The position numbers were made by a program, and so were the translations under genes. From positions 310,001 to 374,000 of the forward strand of contig NZ_JADNRC010000002.1 of the NCBI RefSeq assembly GCF_015594725.1: 64,000 nucleotides of DNA. The letters run 5' to 3'. Under the pieces are notes generated by a model. It worked only from the letters and a program-made list of their open reading frames with translations, had not been told where the DNA came from and made no database searches. Below, in pieces: positions 27,454-36,921 of this stretch. Every line of letters starts with the position of its first letter. Positions within the stretch are counted from its first letter, which is position 1. This DNA is from Flavobacterium sp. ALJ2 (GTDB taxonomy: Bacteria > Bacteroidota > Bacteroidia > Flavobacteriales > Flavobacteriaceae).

Positions 27454-27822
27454 TTAAAGCACTTCTGGTGCTAATGATACAATTTTCATGAATTGTTTTT
27501 CACGAAGTTCTCTTGCTACCGGACCAAAAACACGAGTTCCTCTCATTTCTCCTGCAGCATTCAAAAGAACACATGCATTGTCATCGAAACGGATATAAGA
27601 ACCATCAGCTCTTCTCACTTCTTTTTTGGTACGTACAACAACTGCAGTTGAAACAGCTCCTTTTTTAACGTTCCCGTTCGGAGTTGCATCTTTGATAGAA
27701 ACTACAATCTTGTCACCAACAGAGGCATACCTTCTTTTGGTACCTCCTAAAACACGGATAGTTAAAACTTCTTTTGCTCCCGTATTATCTGCTACTTTTA
27801 GTCTTGATTCTTGTTGTACCAT
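27454..27822 (-). CDS. rplN: 50S ribosomal protein L14
   Basis: A 122-aa protein at the subunit interface: [20 protein letters not shown], then [20 protein letters not shown] and the end [16 protein letters not shown]. It lies 2 bp after rpsQ, so translation is probably coupled. Confidence 0.98.
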
Positions 27823-27824
27823 AA

Positions 27825-28085
27825 TTATTTAGCTCTTTCTAAGATTTCAACTAATCTCCAACATTTTGATTTACTTAAAGGACGCGTTTCGCTAATTCTT
27901 ACAGTATCTCCAATGTTACAGTCGTTTGTTTCGTCGTGTGCAACGTATTTCTTTGTTTTCAACACGAACTTACCGTATAATGGGTGTTTAACTTTTCTTA
28001 CTTCAGCAATAACAATAGATTTATCCATTTTATTTGAAGTAACAACACCAATTCTTTCTTTTCTTAAATTTCTTTTTTCTTCCAT
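27825..28085 (-). CDS. rpsQ: 30S ribosomal protein S17
   Basis: An 86-aa OB-fold 16S rRNA binder: [20 protein letters not shown], the signature [16 protein letters not shown], and the end [12 protein letters not shown]. It lies between rpmC and rplN. Confidence 0.97.
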   Translation of the reverse strand: MEEKRNLRKERIGVVTSNKMDKSIVIAEVRKVKHPLYGKFVLKTKKYVAHDETNDCNIGDTVRISETRPLSKSKCWRLVEILERAK

Positions 28086-28102
28086 CTTTCAGCAGAATAC
28101 AA

Positions 28103-28294
28103 TTATTGTAACTCTCTTTTAGTTAACTCTGTAGCCAATCTTGCAACTGTTCTTCTTACACTTCTAATTTGAAGTGGATTCTCAATTGGAGAAATAGCGT
28201 GGGCCATTTTTAGGTCAGCATATATCTTCTTAGTTTGACTAAGTTTTTCTTGCAACTCCGCTGCAGAAAGATCTTTTATTTCTGATTGTTTCAT
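28103..28294 (-). CDS. rpmC: 50S ribosomal protein L29
   Basis: A 63-aa helical protein at the peptide exit: MKQSEIKDLSAAELQEKLSQ and the signature NPLQIRSVRRTVARL. It lies between rplP and rpsQ in the S10 order. Confidence 0.96.
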   Translation of the reverse strand: MKQSEIKDLSAAELQEKLSQTKKIYADLKMAHAISPIENPLQIRSVRRTVARLATELTKRELQ

Positions 28295-28307
28295 AATATA
28301 TTATAAA

Positions 28308-28733
28308 TTATGCTTCGAAATCTCTAGCAACAACGAACTTAGTTTTTACTGGAAGCTTTTGTGCTGCAAGACGTAAAGCCTCTTTTGCAACTGACAATGG
28401 AACTCCTCCAACTTCAAACATTATTCTTCCGGGTTTAACAACTGCAGCCCAATATTCTACTGCACCTTTACCTTTACCCATACGTACTTCAAGAGGTTTC
28501 TTAGTAATTGGTTTGTCTGGAAATATTTTGATCCATAATTGTCCTTCTCTTTTCATAAAACGAGTTGCAGCGATACGTGCAGCTTCGATTTGACGAGAGG
28601 TTAAGAACATTCCATCTTCATGTACAGATTTAATACCAAACATTCCATTAGAAAGTTCAAATCCTCTTTGAGAATTCCCTTTCATTTTACCTTTTTGTAC
28701 CTTACGGTATTTTGTTCTTTTAGGCTGTAACAT
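28308..28733 (-). CDS. rplP: 50S ribosomal protein L16
   Basis: A 141-aa protein that helps place tRNA in the A site. It starts [20 protein letters not shown] and has [20 protein letters not shown] in the middle. It follows rpsC by 19 bp. Confidence 0.97.
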   Translation of the reverse strand: MLQPKRTKYRKVQKGKMKGNSQRGFELSNGMFGIKSVHEDGMFLTSRQIEAARIAATRFMKREGQLWIKIFPDKPITKKPLEVRMGKGKGAVEYWAAVVKPGRIMFEVGGVPLSVAKEALRLAAQKLPVKTKFVVARDFEA

Positions 28734-28752
28734 TTTTCTTTAGTTTAAAAAT

Positions 28753-29505
28753 TTACTTTCTTTTACGAGCGTCTGGTTTAGAACCTTTATTAAAGTTAGA
28801 TTTGCCACGAGGAGCATCTCCACCTTTTCCACCACCAGCTTGTTTTTTATCCATTCCAGCAAGTGGAGAAAGATCTCTCTTTCCATAAACTTCACCTTTC
28901 ATGATCCACACTTTGATTCCCATTCTACCATAAGTAGTATGAGCCTCTGCAAGTGCATAATCAATATCAGCTCTGAAAGTTGATAGAGGAATTCTACCTT
29001 CTTTGAAACCTTCTGAACGTGCCATTTCAGCACCATTCAAACGACCAGAAATCAAAACTTTGATACCTTCAGCGTTCATACGCATAGAAGCAGCAATTGC
29101 CATTTTGATTGCACGTCTGTAAGAAATACGACTTTCTATTTGACGTGCGATGCTTGTCGCCACAAGATAAGCATCTAATTCAGGTCTTTTGATTTCAAAG
29201 ATGTTAATTTGAACCTCTTTGTCTGTAATTTTCTTAAGTTCTTCTTTTAACTTGTCTACCTCTTGTCCACCTTTCCCGATAATAATACCAGGTCTTGCAG
29301 TAGTGATAGTAACGGTTACAAGTTTCAAAGTTCTCTCGATAATTACTTTTGATACACTAGCTTTTGATAAACGAGCGTGGATATACTTTCTGATTTTGTG
29401 ATCTTCGGCAAGTTTATCACCGTAATCATTTCCACCATACCAGTTTGAGTCCCACCCTCTGATGATACCAAGTCTATTTCCAATTGGATTTGTCTTTTGT
29501 CCCAT
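28753..29505 (-). CDS. rpsC: 30S ribosomal protein S3
   Basis: A 250-aa protein lining the mRNA entry channel. The KH domain contains [20 protein letters not shown], and the C-terminal domain has [20 protein letters not shown]. The last 35 residues are a basic Gly/Lys-rich tail ([20 protein letters not shown]), slightly longer than in E. coli (233 aa). It lies 5 bp after rplV. Confidence 0.97.
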   Translation of the reverse strand: MGQKTNPIGNRLGIIRGWDSNWYGGNDYGDKLAEDHKIRKYIHARLSKASVSKVIIERTLKLVTVTITTARPGIIIGKGGQEVDKLKEELKKITDKEVQINIFEIKRPELDAYLVATSIARQIESRISYRRAIKMAIAASMRMNAEGIKVLISGRLNGAEMARSEGFKEGRIPLSTFRADIDYALAEAHTTYGRMGIKVWIMKGEVYGKRDLSPLAGMDKKQAGGGKGGDAPRGKSNFNKGSKPDARKRK

Positions 29506-29510
29506 GCTGC

Positions 29511-29924
29511 TTAAGAATTGCTTTGTGTGTTATTGATAGCTCCAAGCACGATTGTTACGTGATTAGAACGTTTTCTTATTCTGTGTGCACGACCTTGTGG
29601 AGCTGGACGAAGTCTTTTCAACATCATTCCACCATCTACTCTGATCTCCTTAACAAATAATCCAGCTTCTTCTAAATTACCTTCACTATTTTTTTGCTCC
29701 CAGTTATTGATTGCAGATAATAATAGTTTTTCTAATTTTCTAGAAGCTTCTTTAGAACTAAATCTCAAGATGTTAAGTGCTCTTTCTACCTTCTGACCTC
29801 TTACCAAGTCCGCTACTAAGCGCATTTTTCTAGGTGAAGTAGGGCAGTTATTCAATTTTGCGAAAGCAATAGACTTATTAGCCTCTTTTCTCGCATCTGC
29901 TGTTTCTCTTTTACGAACTCCCAT
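29511..29924 (-). CDS. rplV: 50S ribosomal protein L22
   Basis: A 137-aa protein whose hairpin lines the exit tunnel. The core is [20 protein letters not shown] and [20 protein letters not shown]. It lies 6 bp after rpsS. There is a short N-terminal extension relative to E. coli L22 (110 aa). Confidence 0.97.
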
Positions 29925-29930
29925 TGCTTC

Positions 29931-30209
29931 TTATTTTTTACCTTTATTTTTTGCTCCAGCATGACCTCTAAAAGATCTAGTTGGTGAAAATTCTCCTAAT
30001 TTGTGACCTACCATGTTTTCTGTTACGTAAACTGGTACAAATTGACGACCGTTATGAACTGCGATAGTTTGCCCAACGAAATCCGGAGTAATCATTGAAG
30101 CTCTAGACCAAGTCTTTACAACTGCATTTTTACCACTTTCTACGTTTTCTTGAACTTTCTTGTCTAACTTATAATGAACGAAAGGTCCTTTTTTTAATGA
30201 ACGTGCCAT
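29931..30209 (-). CDS. rpsS: 30S ribosomal protein S19
   Basis: A 92-aa small-subunit head protein: [20 protein letters not shown] and the signature [18 protein letters not shown]. It lies between rplB and rplV. Confidence 0.98.
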   Translation of the reverse strand: MARSLKKGPFVHYKLDKKVQENVESGKNAVVKTWSRASMITPDFVGQTIAVHNGRQFVPVYVTENMVGHKLGEFSPTRSFRGHAGAKNKGKK

Positions 30210-30216
30210 ATCTTAA

Positions 30217-31041
30217 TTATTTCTTTCTACGTTCTACGATATACTTGTTACTCGGGTTTTTCTTAGAACGAGTTCTATAACCTTTAGCTGGTATTCCATT
30301 TCTTGAACGTGGATGTCCACCAGAAGAACGTCCTTCTCCACCACCCATTGGGTGATCAACAGGGTTCATTGCAACAGGTCTTGTTCTAGGTCTTCTTCCT
30401 AACCATCTTGTTCTACCTGCTTTACCAGATACAACTAATTGGTGGTCTGAATTAGATACTGCTCCAATTGTAGCTGCACAAGTTAACAAAATTAATCTTG
30501 TTTCACCTGATGGCATTTTAATTGTAGCATATTTTCCATCTCTTGCCATTAATTGAGCAAATGTTCCAGCTGAACGAGCGATTACCGCTCCTTGACCTGG
30601 TCTCAATTCGATACAAGAGATAACAGTTCCTAAAGGAATTCTGCTTAAAGGCAATGTATTACCGATTTCTGGTTGAGATTCTGGTCCAGAAACTAATTTC
30701 TGACCTACTTTCAATCCATTTTGAGCGATAACATAAGTTTTCTCTCCATCAGCATAAGCTAATAAAGCGATAAATGCAGTACGATTTGGATCATATTCGA
30801 TTGACTTCACTGTAGCTGGAATTCCTTCTTTTGTACGTTTGAAATCAATAATACGATATCTCTGCTTGTGACCACCACCCGTATAACGCATGGTCATCTT
30901 TCCTTGACTATTTCTACCTCCAGAGTTTTTTATCGGCGCTATCAAAGAGCGTTCCGGCTTATCAGTTGTAATGGCGTCATAACCATTCACAACTCTAAAT
31001 CGCTGACCTGGGGTAATAGGTTTTAATTTTCTTACTGACAT
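30217..31041 (-). CDS. rplB: 50S ribosomal protein L2
   Basis: A 274-aa protein near the peptidyl-transferase centre. It has the RNA-binding domain ([35 protein letters not shown]) and the C-terminal signature [20 protein letters not shown]. It lies 9 bp after rplW. Confidence 0.98.
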   Translation of the reverse strand: MSVRKLKPITPGQRFRVVNGYDAITTDKPERSLIAPIKNSGGRNSQGKMTMRYTGGGHKQRYRIIDFKRTKEGIPATVKSIEYDPNRTAFIALLAYADGEKTYVIAQNGLKVGQKLVSGPESQPEIGNTLPLSRIPLGTVISCIELRPGQGAVIARSAGTFAQLMARDGKYATIKMPSGETRLILLTCAATIGAVSNSDHQLVVSGKAGRTRWLGRRPRTRPVAMNPVDHPMGGGEGRSSGGHPRSRNGIPAKGYRTRSKKNPSNKYIVERRKK

Positions 31042-31050
31042 TTTTCTATC

Positions 31051-31341
31051 TTAGATATTGTTGTAAAAATCAATTGTTTCTCCTTCTTTTACTTGAACAA
31101 TTGCCTTTTTGATTGCATTTGTCTTTCCGCTGATCAAACCGCTTTTTGTGTATTTTGTAGTTCTATCCGGTCTCACATTCATTGTGTTAACACTCAAAAT
31201 AGTTACTCCATAAGCAGCTTCAACAGCTTTCTTAATCTGAACTTTATTTGCTTTTTTGTCAACAACAAAACCGAAGCGATTTAAAACTTCACTTTCCTTG
31301 GTTACTTTTTCAGTTACTATAGGTCTAATTATGATACTCAT
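31051..31341 (-). CDS. rplW: 50S ribosomal protein L23
   Basis: A 96-aa protein at the tunnel exit that docks trigger factor and SRP. It starts MSIIIRPIVTEKVTKESEVL and has FVVDKKANKVQIKKAVEAAY. It lies between rplD and rplB. Confidence 0.97.
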   Translation of the reverse strand: MSIIIRPIVTEKVTKESEVLNRFGFVVDKKANKVQIKKAVEAAYGVTILSVNTMNVRPDRTTKYTKSGLISGKTNAIKKAIVQVKEGETIDFYNNI

Positions 31342-31348
31342 ATTCCTA

Positions 31349-31978
31349 TTATTTGCTTAAATTTTCTTCAATTACCTCTAAAGAACTCTCTAAAAGCACT
31401 AAATTATTAGCATTTAGAATAGCATAAGTGCTTAATTCATAGCTACTTACAACGCTAGACGCCTTTAAATTGCGTGAGGACAAATATACATTTTTATTTG
31501 ACTCTCCCAACACAAATAGAGATTTTTTATTTTCTAACCCTAAAGCTTTCAAAACATTAATGAAATTTTTAGTGTTTGGCGTTTCAAAATTAAAGTCTTC
31601 CAAAACAACAATACTTGCTTCTTTTGCTTTAATCGAGAAAGCTGATTTTCTCGCCAACCTCTTCAAGTTTTTATTCAATTTAAATGAATAACTTCTTGGT
31701 CTTGGTCCAAAAACCGTTCCACCACCTTTAAACAAAGGATTTTTAATACTACCCGCACGAGCAGTACCAGTTCCTTTTTGTTTTTTAATCTTACGTGTAC
31801 TTCCTGCTACTTCAGCTCTTTCTTTAGCCTTATGAGTACCTTGTCTTTGATTTGCTAAATATTGTTTAACATCAAGATATACAGCGTGATTATTTGGTTC
31901 AATTGCGAATACTGAATCAGAAAGTTGAACTTTTCTTCCAGTATCTTTTCCGTTGAAATCTAATACTTTTACTTCCAT
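31349..31978 (-). CDS. rplD: 50S ribosomal protein L4
   Basis: A 209-aa protein with a tunnel-lining loop (RKIKKQKGTGTARAGSIKNP, FGPRPRSYSFKLNKNLKRLA). Its start codon overlaps the last base of the rplC stop, which indicates translational coupling. In E. coli L4 represses the S10 operon. No matching leader was recognised here. Confidence 0.97.
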   Translation of the reverse strand: MEVKVLDFNGKDTGRKVQLSDSVFAIEPNNHAVYLDVKQYLANQRQGTHKAKERAEVAGSTRKIKKQKGTGTARAGSIKNPLFKGGGTVFGPRPRSYSFKLNKNLKRLARKSAFSIKAKEASIVVLEDFNFETPNTKNFINVLKALGLENKKSLFVLGESNKNVYLSSRNLKASSVVSSYELSTYAILNANNLVLLESSLEVIEENLSK

Positions 31979-32595
31979 TACTTCTGAATGATTACATAAG
32001 AGTTGTTATGACCAGGAACACATCCTTTAATAACTAGTAGGTTCTTTTCAGTAACTACTTTTAAAACTCTAAGGTTTTGAACTTTTACATTATCTCCTCC
32101 CATTCTTCCAGCCATACGCATTCCTTTGAATACTCTTGATGGATAAGAAGAAGCTCCTACAGAACCTGGCGCTCTTAAACGGTTGTGTTGACCGTGAGTT
32201 GCTTGACCAACACCACCAAAACCGTGACGTTTTACAACCCCTTGAAAACCTTTACCTTTAGACACACCTTGTACATCTACAAATTCTCCTTCAGAAAAAA
32301 TAGAAACATCAATAAGATCTCCTAATTTTTGCTCTGTTGCGAAATCCTGGAATTCAACGACTTTTTTCTTAGCTACAGTTCCCGCTTTCTTAAAGTGACC
32401 TAAAGCCGCTTTTGTGGAATGTTTCTCGTTTTTGTCATCGAAACCAAGTTGCAACGCTTCGTACCCGTCAACACCTTTGGTTCTGACTTGGGTAACAACA
32501 CATGGACCAGCCTCGATTACTGTACAAGGAATATTTTTCCCGTTTTCATCAAAAATACTAGTCATGCCGATTTTTCTACCAATTAACCCAGACAT
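31978..32595 (-). CDS. rplC: 50S ribosomal protein L3
   Basis: A 205-aa primary assembly protein: [20 protein letters not shown] and the signature [20 protein letters not shown]. It is separated from rpsJ by 154 bp that hold a terminator-like hairpin and a strong promoter, so it is the first gene of the main S10 transcript here, unlike the E. coli arrangement where rpsJ leads. Confidence 0.97.
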   Translation of the reverse strand: MSGLIGRKIGMTSIFDENGKNIPCTVIEAGPCVVTQVRTKGVDGYEALQLGFDDKNEKHSTKAALGHFKKAGTVAKKKVVEFQDFATEQKLGDLIDVSIFSEGEFVDVQGVSKGKGFQGVVKRHGFGGVGQATHGQHNRLRAPGSVGASSYPSRVFKGMRMAGRMGGDNVKVQNLRVLKVVTEKNLLVIKGCVPGHNNSYVIIQK

Positions 32596-32668
32596 AAATA
32601 TTAATTATTAATTATTAAATATAAATATAGAACGCAGCTTTTAACCGAATCCTATTTTTTAAGAGGTG

Positions 32669-32700
32669 CAAAAGTATAACTTATTTACACACAAAACAAA
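32669..32700 (-). promoter_or_regulatory. rplC promoter, full consensus
   Basis: TTTG (32697-32700) and TACTTTTG (32669-32676) on the minus strand are 20 nt apart, a perfect match to the Bacteroidota primary sigma consensus. The leader would be about 70 nt. Its -33 box overlaps the T-tract of the preceding terminator-like hairpin. Confidence 0.75.
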
Positions 32701-32724
32701 AAAAATGTTTTTCGCTTAAAAACA
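32698..32724 (-). terminator. Terminator-like hairpin after rpsJ
   Basis: TGTTTTT (32706-32712) pairs with AAAAACA (32718-32724) around a 5-nt loop, followed on the minus strand by T8. The stem is AT-rich, so termination is probably partial. Confidence 0.5.
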
Positions 32725-32749
32725 GCGTCCTTTTTTACTCTTGAACTAC

Positions 32750-33055
32750 TTAAACTTTGATTTCAACTTCTACTCCACTTGGCAATTCAAGTTTCATTAA
32801 AGCATCAATAGTTTTAGATGAAGATGAATAAATATCAATTAATCTCTTATATGACATTACTTCAAATTGCTCTCTCGCTTTTTTGTTAACGTGCGGAGAA
32901 CGTAGTACAGTGAAAAGTTTCTTATGTGTTGGCAACGGAATTGGACCTGTTACAACTGCACCGGTACTCTTAACTGTTTTTACAATCTTTTCAGCAGATT
33001 TATCTACCAACATGTGATCGTAAGATTTTAGTTTTATTCTGATTTTTTGACTCAT
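32750..33055 (-). CDS. rpsJ: 30S ribosomal protein S10
   Basis: A 101-aa protein of the small-subunit head, also the NusE transcription partner of NusB/Nus[21 protein letters not shown] and the signature [20 protein letters not shown] identify it. It lies 11 bp after fusA and belongs to the str transcript in this genome. Confidence 0.98.
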   Translation of the reverse strand: MSQKIRIKLKSYDHMLVDKSAEKIVKTVKSTGAVVTGPIPLPTHKKLFTVLRSPHVNKKAREQFEVMSYKRLIDIYSSSSKTIDALMKLELPSGVEVEIKV

Positions 33056-33066
33056 TTTCTTAAAGA

Positions 33067-35223
33067 TTAAGCGTTTCCTTTTGCTTTTTTGATAACTGCT
33101 TCTGAAATATTAGAAGGTGTTTCAGCGTAATGTGAAAATTCCATTGTAGATGTTGCTCTACCAGACGAAAGTGTTCTTAATGTTGTTACATAACCAAACA
33201 TCTCTGATAAAGGCACATCAGCTTTGATAGTTTTAGCACCATTTCTATCTCCCATGTCATTAACCTGACCTCTACGACGGTTAATATCACCTACGATATC
33301 TCCCATGTTTTCCTCTGGCGTAATAACTTCCATTTTCATGATTGGCTCAAGAATGATTGCTCCAGCAGCTTTAGCCACTTCTCTATACCCCATTCTAGCT
33401 GCTAGCTCAAAAGAAAGCGCATCTGAATCGACAGGGTGGAAAGATCCATCAGTTAAAGTAACTTTCAAACTATCTACCTGGTATCCTGCTAAAGGACCAG
33501 TTTTCATAGCTTCACGGAAACCTTTCTCTACAGATGGAATATATTCCTTAGGAACGTTACCACCTTTTACAGCATTAACAAACTGCAATCCTACAGGAAC
33601 CTTACCATCAACTTCATCAGCTGGCCCAAGTGTAAATACGATATCTCCGAATTTACCACGACCTCCTGATTGTTTCTTATATGTTTCTCTATGCGTAGCA
33701 GTTCTTGTAAACGCTTCTTTGTACTCTACTTGAGGCTCACCTTGATTCACTTCAACTTTAAACTCACGTCTCATACGATCAATAAGTACATCTAAATGCA
33801 ACTCACCCATACCAGAGATAATCGTTTGTCCTGAAGCCTCATCTGTTCTAACCGTAAATGTAGGATCTTCTTCTGCTAATTTAGCTAAAGCCATACCCAT
33901 TTTATCAACGTCAGCTTTAGTTTTAGGCTCAATTGCAACTCCAATTACAGGATCTGGAAACTTCATTGACTCAAGAATAATTGGGTGTTTTTCATCACAC
34001 ATTGTATCTCCTGTCTTGATATCTTTAAATCCAACTGCCGCTCCAATATCCCCAGCCTCGATATAATCGATAGGATTTTGCTTATTTGCATGCATTTGAT
34101 AAATACGAGAAATTCTTTCTTTGTTTCCTGAACGCGTATTCAATATATATGAACCCGCATCTAAACGACCTGAATAAGCACGGAAGAAAGCTAAACGCCC
34201 AACAAAAGGATCTGTAGCAATCTTAAATGCCAAGGCAGCAAATGGCTCCGCAACAGAAGGCTTACGCAAAATAGGAGTTTGATCCTCTTCTAACAATTCA
34301 GCTTCATCTGGATGAATACCCCAAATACCTTCTTTTTCCATTGGAGATGGTAAATACTTACACACTGCATCCAATAAAAACTGAACCCCTTTATTCTTAA
34401 AAGAAGAACCACAAAGCATTGGAATGATTGCCATATCTATTGTAGCAGCTCTTAATGCTTTATTAATTTCTTCTTCTGTAATAGAGTTTTCATCCTCCAT
34501 GTATTTATCAAGAAGATTCTCATCGTAATCAGCAACCGCCTCAATAAGCACAGATCTATACTCTTTTACCTCTGCAACCATATCTTCAGGAATAGGCACA
34601 ATATCAAAAGTAGCCCCATGATTTGCATCATGCCAAATAATAGCCTGATTTTTAACCAAATCAACTACCCCTTTGAAATCATTCTCTTCACCGATTGGCA
34701 AAGTGATTGCAACAGCATTAGATTTCAACATATCTCTAACTTGTTGACATACACTCAAAAAGTTAGAACCTTGTCTATCCATTTTATTAACGAATCCCAT
34801 ACGAGGAACTCTATATTGATCAGCAAGCCTCCAGTTAGTCTCTGATTGAGGCTCTACACCATCAACAGCACTAAACAAGAAAACTAACCCATCAAGAACA
34901 CGCAATGAACGATTTACCTCTACAGTAAAATCAACGTGCCCCGGAGTATCAATAATATTAAAGTGATAAGGTAATGTCTCTGGCAAAACTTTACCTTGCT
35001 CTGTTGGAAAATTCCACTCACAAGTTGTTGCTGCCGAAGTAATAGTTATCCCTCTTTCTTGCTCTTGAGCCATCCAGTCCATTGTTGCAGAACCTTCGTG
35101 AGTTTCACCTATTTTATGATTTTTTCCTGTATAAAAAAGGATACGCTCTGTAGTCGTTGTTTTACCTGCATCAATATGAGCAGCAATCCCTATATTTCTT
35201 GTATATTTTAAATCTCTAGCCAT
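33067..35223 (-). CDS. fusA: Elongation factor G
   Basis: A 718-aa translocase GTPase. The G1 motif [15 protein letters not shown] is at 15-29, DTPGHVDF is the G3 motif and NKMD the G4. Domains II to V follow, including [11 protein letters not shown] and [14 protein letters not shown] near the C-terminus. The length is typical. It is placed between rpsG and rpsJ. The tuf gene that follows fusA in many bacteria is not there. Confidence 0.98.
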   Translation of the reverse strand: MARDLKYTRNIGIAAHIDAGKTTTTERILFYTGKNHKIGETHEGSATMDWMAQEQERGITITSAATTCEWNFPTEQGKVLPETLPYHFNIIDTPGHVDFTVEVNRSLRVLDGLVFLFSAVDGVEPQSETNWRLADQYRVPRMGFVNKMDRQGSNFLSVCQQVRDMLKSNAVAITLPIGEENDFKGVVDLVKNQAIIWHDANHGATFDIVPIPEDMVAEVKEYRSVLIEAVADYDENLLDKYMEDENSITEEEINKALRAATIDMAIIPMLCGSSFKNKGVQFLLDAVCKYLPSPMEKEGIWGIHPDEAELLEEDQTPILRKPSVAEPFAALAFKIATDPFVGRLAFFRAYSGRLDAGSYILNTRSGNKERISRIYQMHANKQNPIDYIEAGDIGAAVGFKDIKTGDTMCDEKHPIILESMKFPDPVIGVAIEPKTKADVDKMGMALAKLAEEDPTFTVRTDEASGQTIISGMGELHLDVLIDRMRREFKVEVNQGEPQVEYKEAFTRTATHRETYKKQSGGRGKFGDIVFTLGPADEVDGKVPVGLQFVNAVKGGNVPKEYIPSVEKGFREAMKTGPLAGYQVDSLKVTLTDGSFHPVDSDALSFELAARMGYREVAKAAGAIILEPIMKMEVITPEENMGDIVGDINRRRGQVNDMGDRNGAKTIKADVPLSEMFGYVTTLRTLSSGRATSTMEFSHYAETPSNISEAVIKKAKGNA

Positions 35224-35233
35224 TTCTTATGAA

Positions 35234-35710
35234 TTAAAATCTAAAGTGAGAGAATGCTTTATTAGCTTCAGCCATCTTATGAGTATCCATTCTCTTTTTA
35301 ACAGCCGCTCCTTCTTCTTTAGCCGCAGCTAAACATTCTGAAGCTAACCTTTGAGCCATAGATTTTTCATTTCTTCTTCTAGAATAAAGTATTAACCACT
35401 TCATTGCCATAGAAATTTTACGATCTGGTCTAATTTGCATTGGAATTTGGAATGTAGCTCCACCAACTCTACGACTACGTACTTCTACGTGAGGCATAAC
35501 ATTAGTTAAGGCATCTTTCCAGATTTCTAATGATGATTTTTCTGAATCTTGCTTTTTAGATTCAATGATGTCAATTGCATCATAAAATACTTTAAAAGCT
35601 GTAGATTTTTTACCGTCCCACATTAAGTTGTTCACAAAACGTGTTACCAGTTGGTCATTAAACCTCGGATCTGGTAAAAGTGGTCTTTTCTTTGCCGCTC
35701 TTTTTCTCAT
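35234..35710 (-). CDS. rpsG: 30S ribosomal protein S7
   Basis: A 158-aa primary binder of the 16S 3' domain near the exit site: MRKRAAKKRPLLPDPRFNDQ, then VMPHVEVRSRRVGGATFQIP. It lies 22 bp after rpsL and 10 bp before fusA. Confidence 0.98.
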   Translation of the reverse strand: MRKRAAKKRPLLPDPRFNDQLVTRFVNNLMWDGKKSTAFKVFYDAIDIIESKKQDSEKSSLEIWKDALTNVMPHVEVRSRRVGGATFQIPMQIRPDRKISMAMKWLILYSRRRNEKSMAQRLASECLAAAKEEGAAVKKRMDTHKMAEANKAFSHFRF

Positions 35711-35732
35711 GTCTTTTTTTTAAAAGTTTAAA

Positions 35733-36116
35733 TTACTTTTTTGCTTCTTTTGGGCGTTTAGCACCGTACTTAGATCTTCTTTGCGTTCTTCCTGCAACTC
35801 CTGACGTGTCAAGCGCTCCACGAACGATATGATATCTAACACCTGGTAAATCTTTTACCCTTCCGCCTCTAACTAATACTATCGAGTGCTCTTGTAAATT
35901 GTGTCCTTCTCCAGGGATGTAAGCATTTACTTCGTTACCATTTGTCAAACGTACACGCGCAACTTTACGCATTGCAGAGTTTGGTTTTTTTGGTGTAGTA
36001 GTGTAAACACGCGTACAAACCCCTCTTCTTTGAGGACAAGAATCTAAAGCAACCGATTTACTCTTCTTAGTCATCTGAGTTCTTCCTGTTCTTACTAATT
36101 GTTGAATTGTTGGCAT
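35733..36116 (-). CDS. rpsL: 30S ribosomal protein S12
   Basis: A 127-aa decoding-centre protein. I start it at [15 protein letters not shown] (ATG at 36116). An in-frame ATG at 36200 would lie upstream of the promoter and add unrelated residues. The loops [18 protein letters not shown] and [17 protein letters not shown] carry the lysines that are unchanged in streptomycin-sensitive bacteria. It is the first gene of the ribosomal cluster. Confidence 0.98.
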   Translation of the reverse strand: MPTIQQLVRTGRTQMTKKSKSVALDSCPQRRGVCTRVYTTTPKKPNSAMRKVARVRLTNGNEVNAYIPGEGHNLQEHSIVLVRGGRVKDLPGVRYHIVRGALDTSGVAGRTQRRSKYGAKRPKEAKK

Positions 36117-36151
36117 AATTAATACTAAAAATTTATTATGTATATTAAATT

Positions 36152-36168
36152 CCCGCTTTTTACGGGGT
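36152..36168 (-). promoter_or_regulatory. Small hairpin at the 5' end of the str message
   Basis: CCCG (36152-36155) and CGGG (about 36163-36167) pair around a 7-8-nt loop close to the expected transcription start. It may protect the 5' end; there is no further evidence. Confidence 0.3.
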
Positions 36169-36170
36169 TG

Positions 36171-36201
36171 CAAATGTATAAAATAATTTTCACTATACAA
36201 A
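36171..36201 (-). promoter_or_regulatory. rpsL (str) promoter, full consensus
   Basis: TTTG (36198-36201) and TACATTTG (36171-36178) on the minus strand are 19 nt apart, a perfect match to the Bacteroidota consensus. It lies 55 nt before the rpsL start and fixes that start. Confidence 0.75.
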
Positions 36202-36921
36202 CGTTAATTCATTAATTTTCAATAAGATTATTTAACCTTATGTTTTCTGCCTCAGCCCTCTGAAGGTTCAAAACAAAAAATACCCCAAAATCCTATACTT
36301 TTAATTCCTCAAAATAAACAACATCTAAAAGACCTTTTCAAACAAAATATAAACACGAAAAAAGACAAAATAATTTTCAGATTTCAACAACAAAACTATA
36401 TCACTTTATATACTCCATTCTTAAAAGCACCTAGAATACAAGACTAATCTACCAAAAAGAAATCCATTTGAATACTTACTTCAAACCCAACCTACCCTCA
36501 CTCACTTTTGTCACCTAAACCTAAAATACAATGATCCGTATCTAAAACTCAATATTTTCCACTATGAAAAATTTCCAGTACTAATCATTCCGTTTTAGAC
36601 ATTTCTACAATAATTTTTCAAACAAACCTAATTCCTTCTATTATTATACCTTCAAATAAATCATTAGAACAAACCTAAATAGCAATTACCATCCCCTTAC
36701 CAAACGACTAAACCAACAAAGTTTTACACAGCAATAAAATACACTTCAATCACAACAAAACTCCATAAATTCAATAACAACTAGATATTACCGAAGCTAC
36801 ATTTACTAAAAAAGAATCCAAATAATTTTATTTTAGATTAAACAAAACTTTCAACCATCTACATTATTTTTACCTTAAAGATTAGATATTTGCATTATAT
36901 TTAACAAAACACTTTTAAAAC
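36202..36921 (+). other. G-depleted gene-free stretch
   Basis: About 700 bp with no gene that I can see on either strand. The plus strand is very poor in G: by hand count the line 36661-36720 has 3 G and 18 C, and 36721-36780 has 2 G and 14 C. Short frames are interrupted by many stops. No tRNA, hairpin terminator or repeat was recognised. The same skew continues into the Omp85-like gene, so it may be a long untranslated region, a decayed gene, or a recently acquired segment. Confidence 0.6.

Noticed and set aside
27811..28122. Plus-strand open frame of 103 codons across rpsQ
   Set aside because: It is antisense to conserved ribosomal protein genes and has no family features.
36117..36200. 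N-terminal extension of S12 from an upstream ATG
   Set aside because: The extension overlaps a full-consensus promoter and has no similarity to S12.
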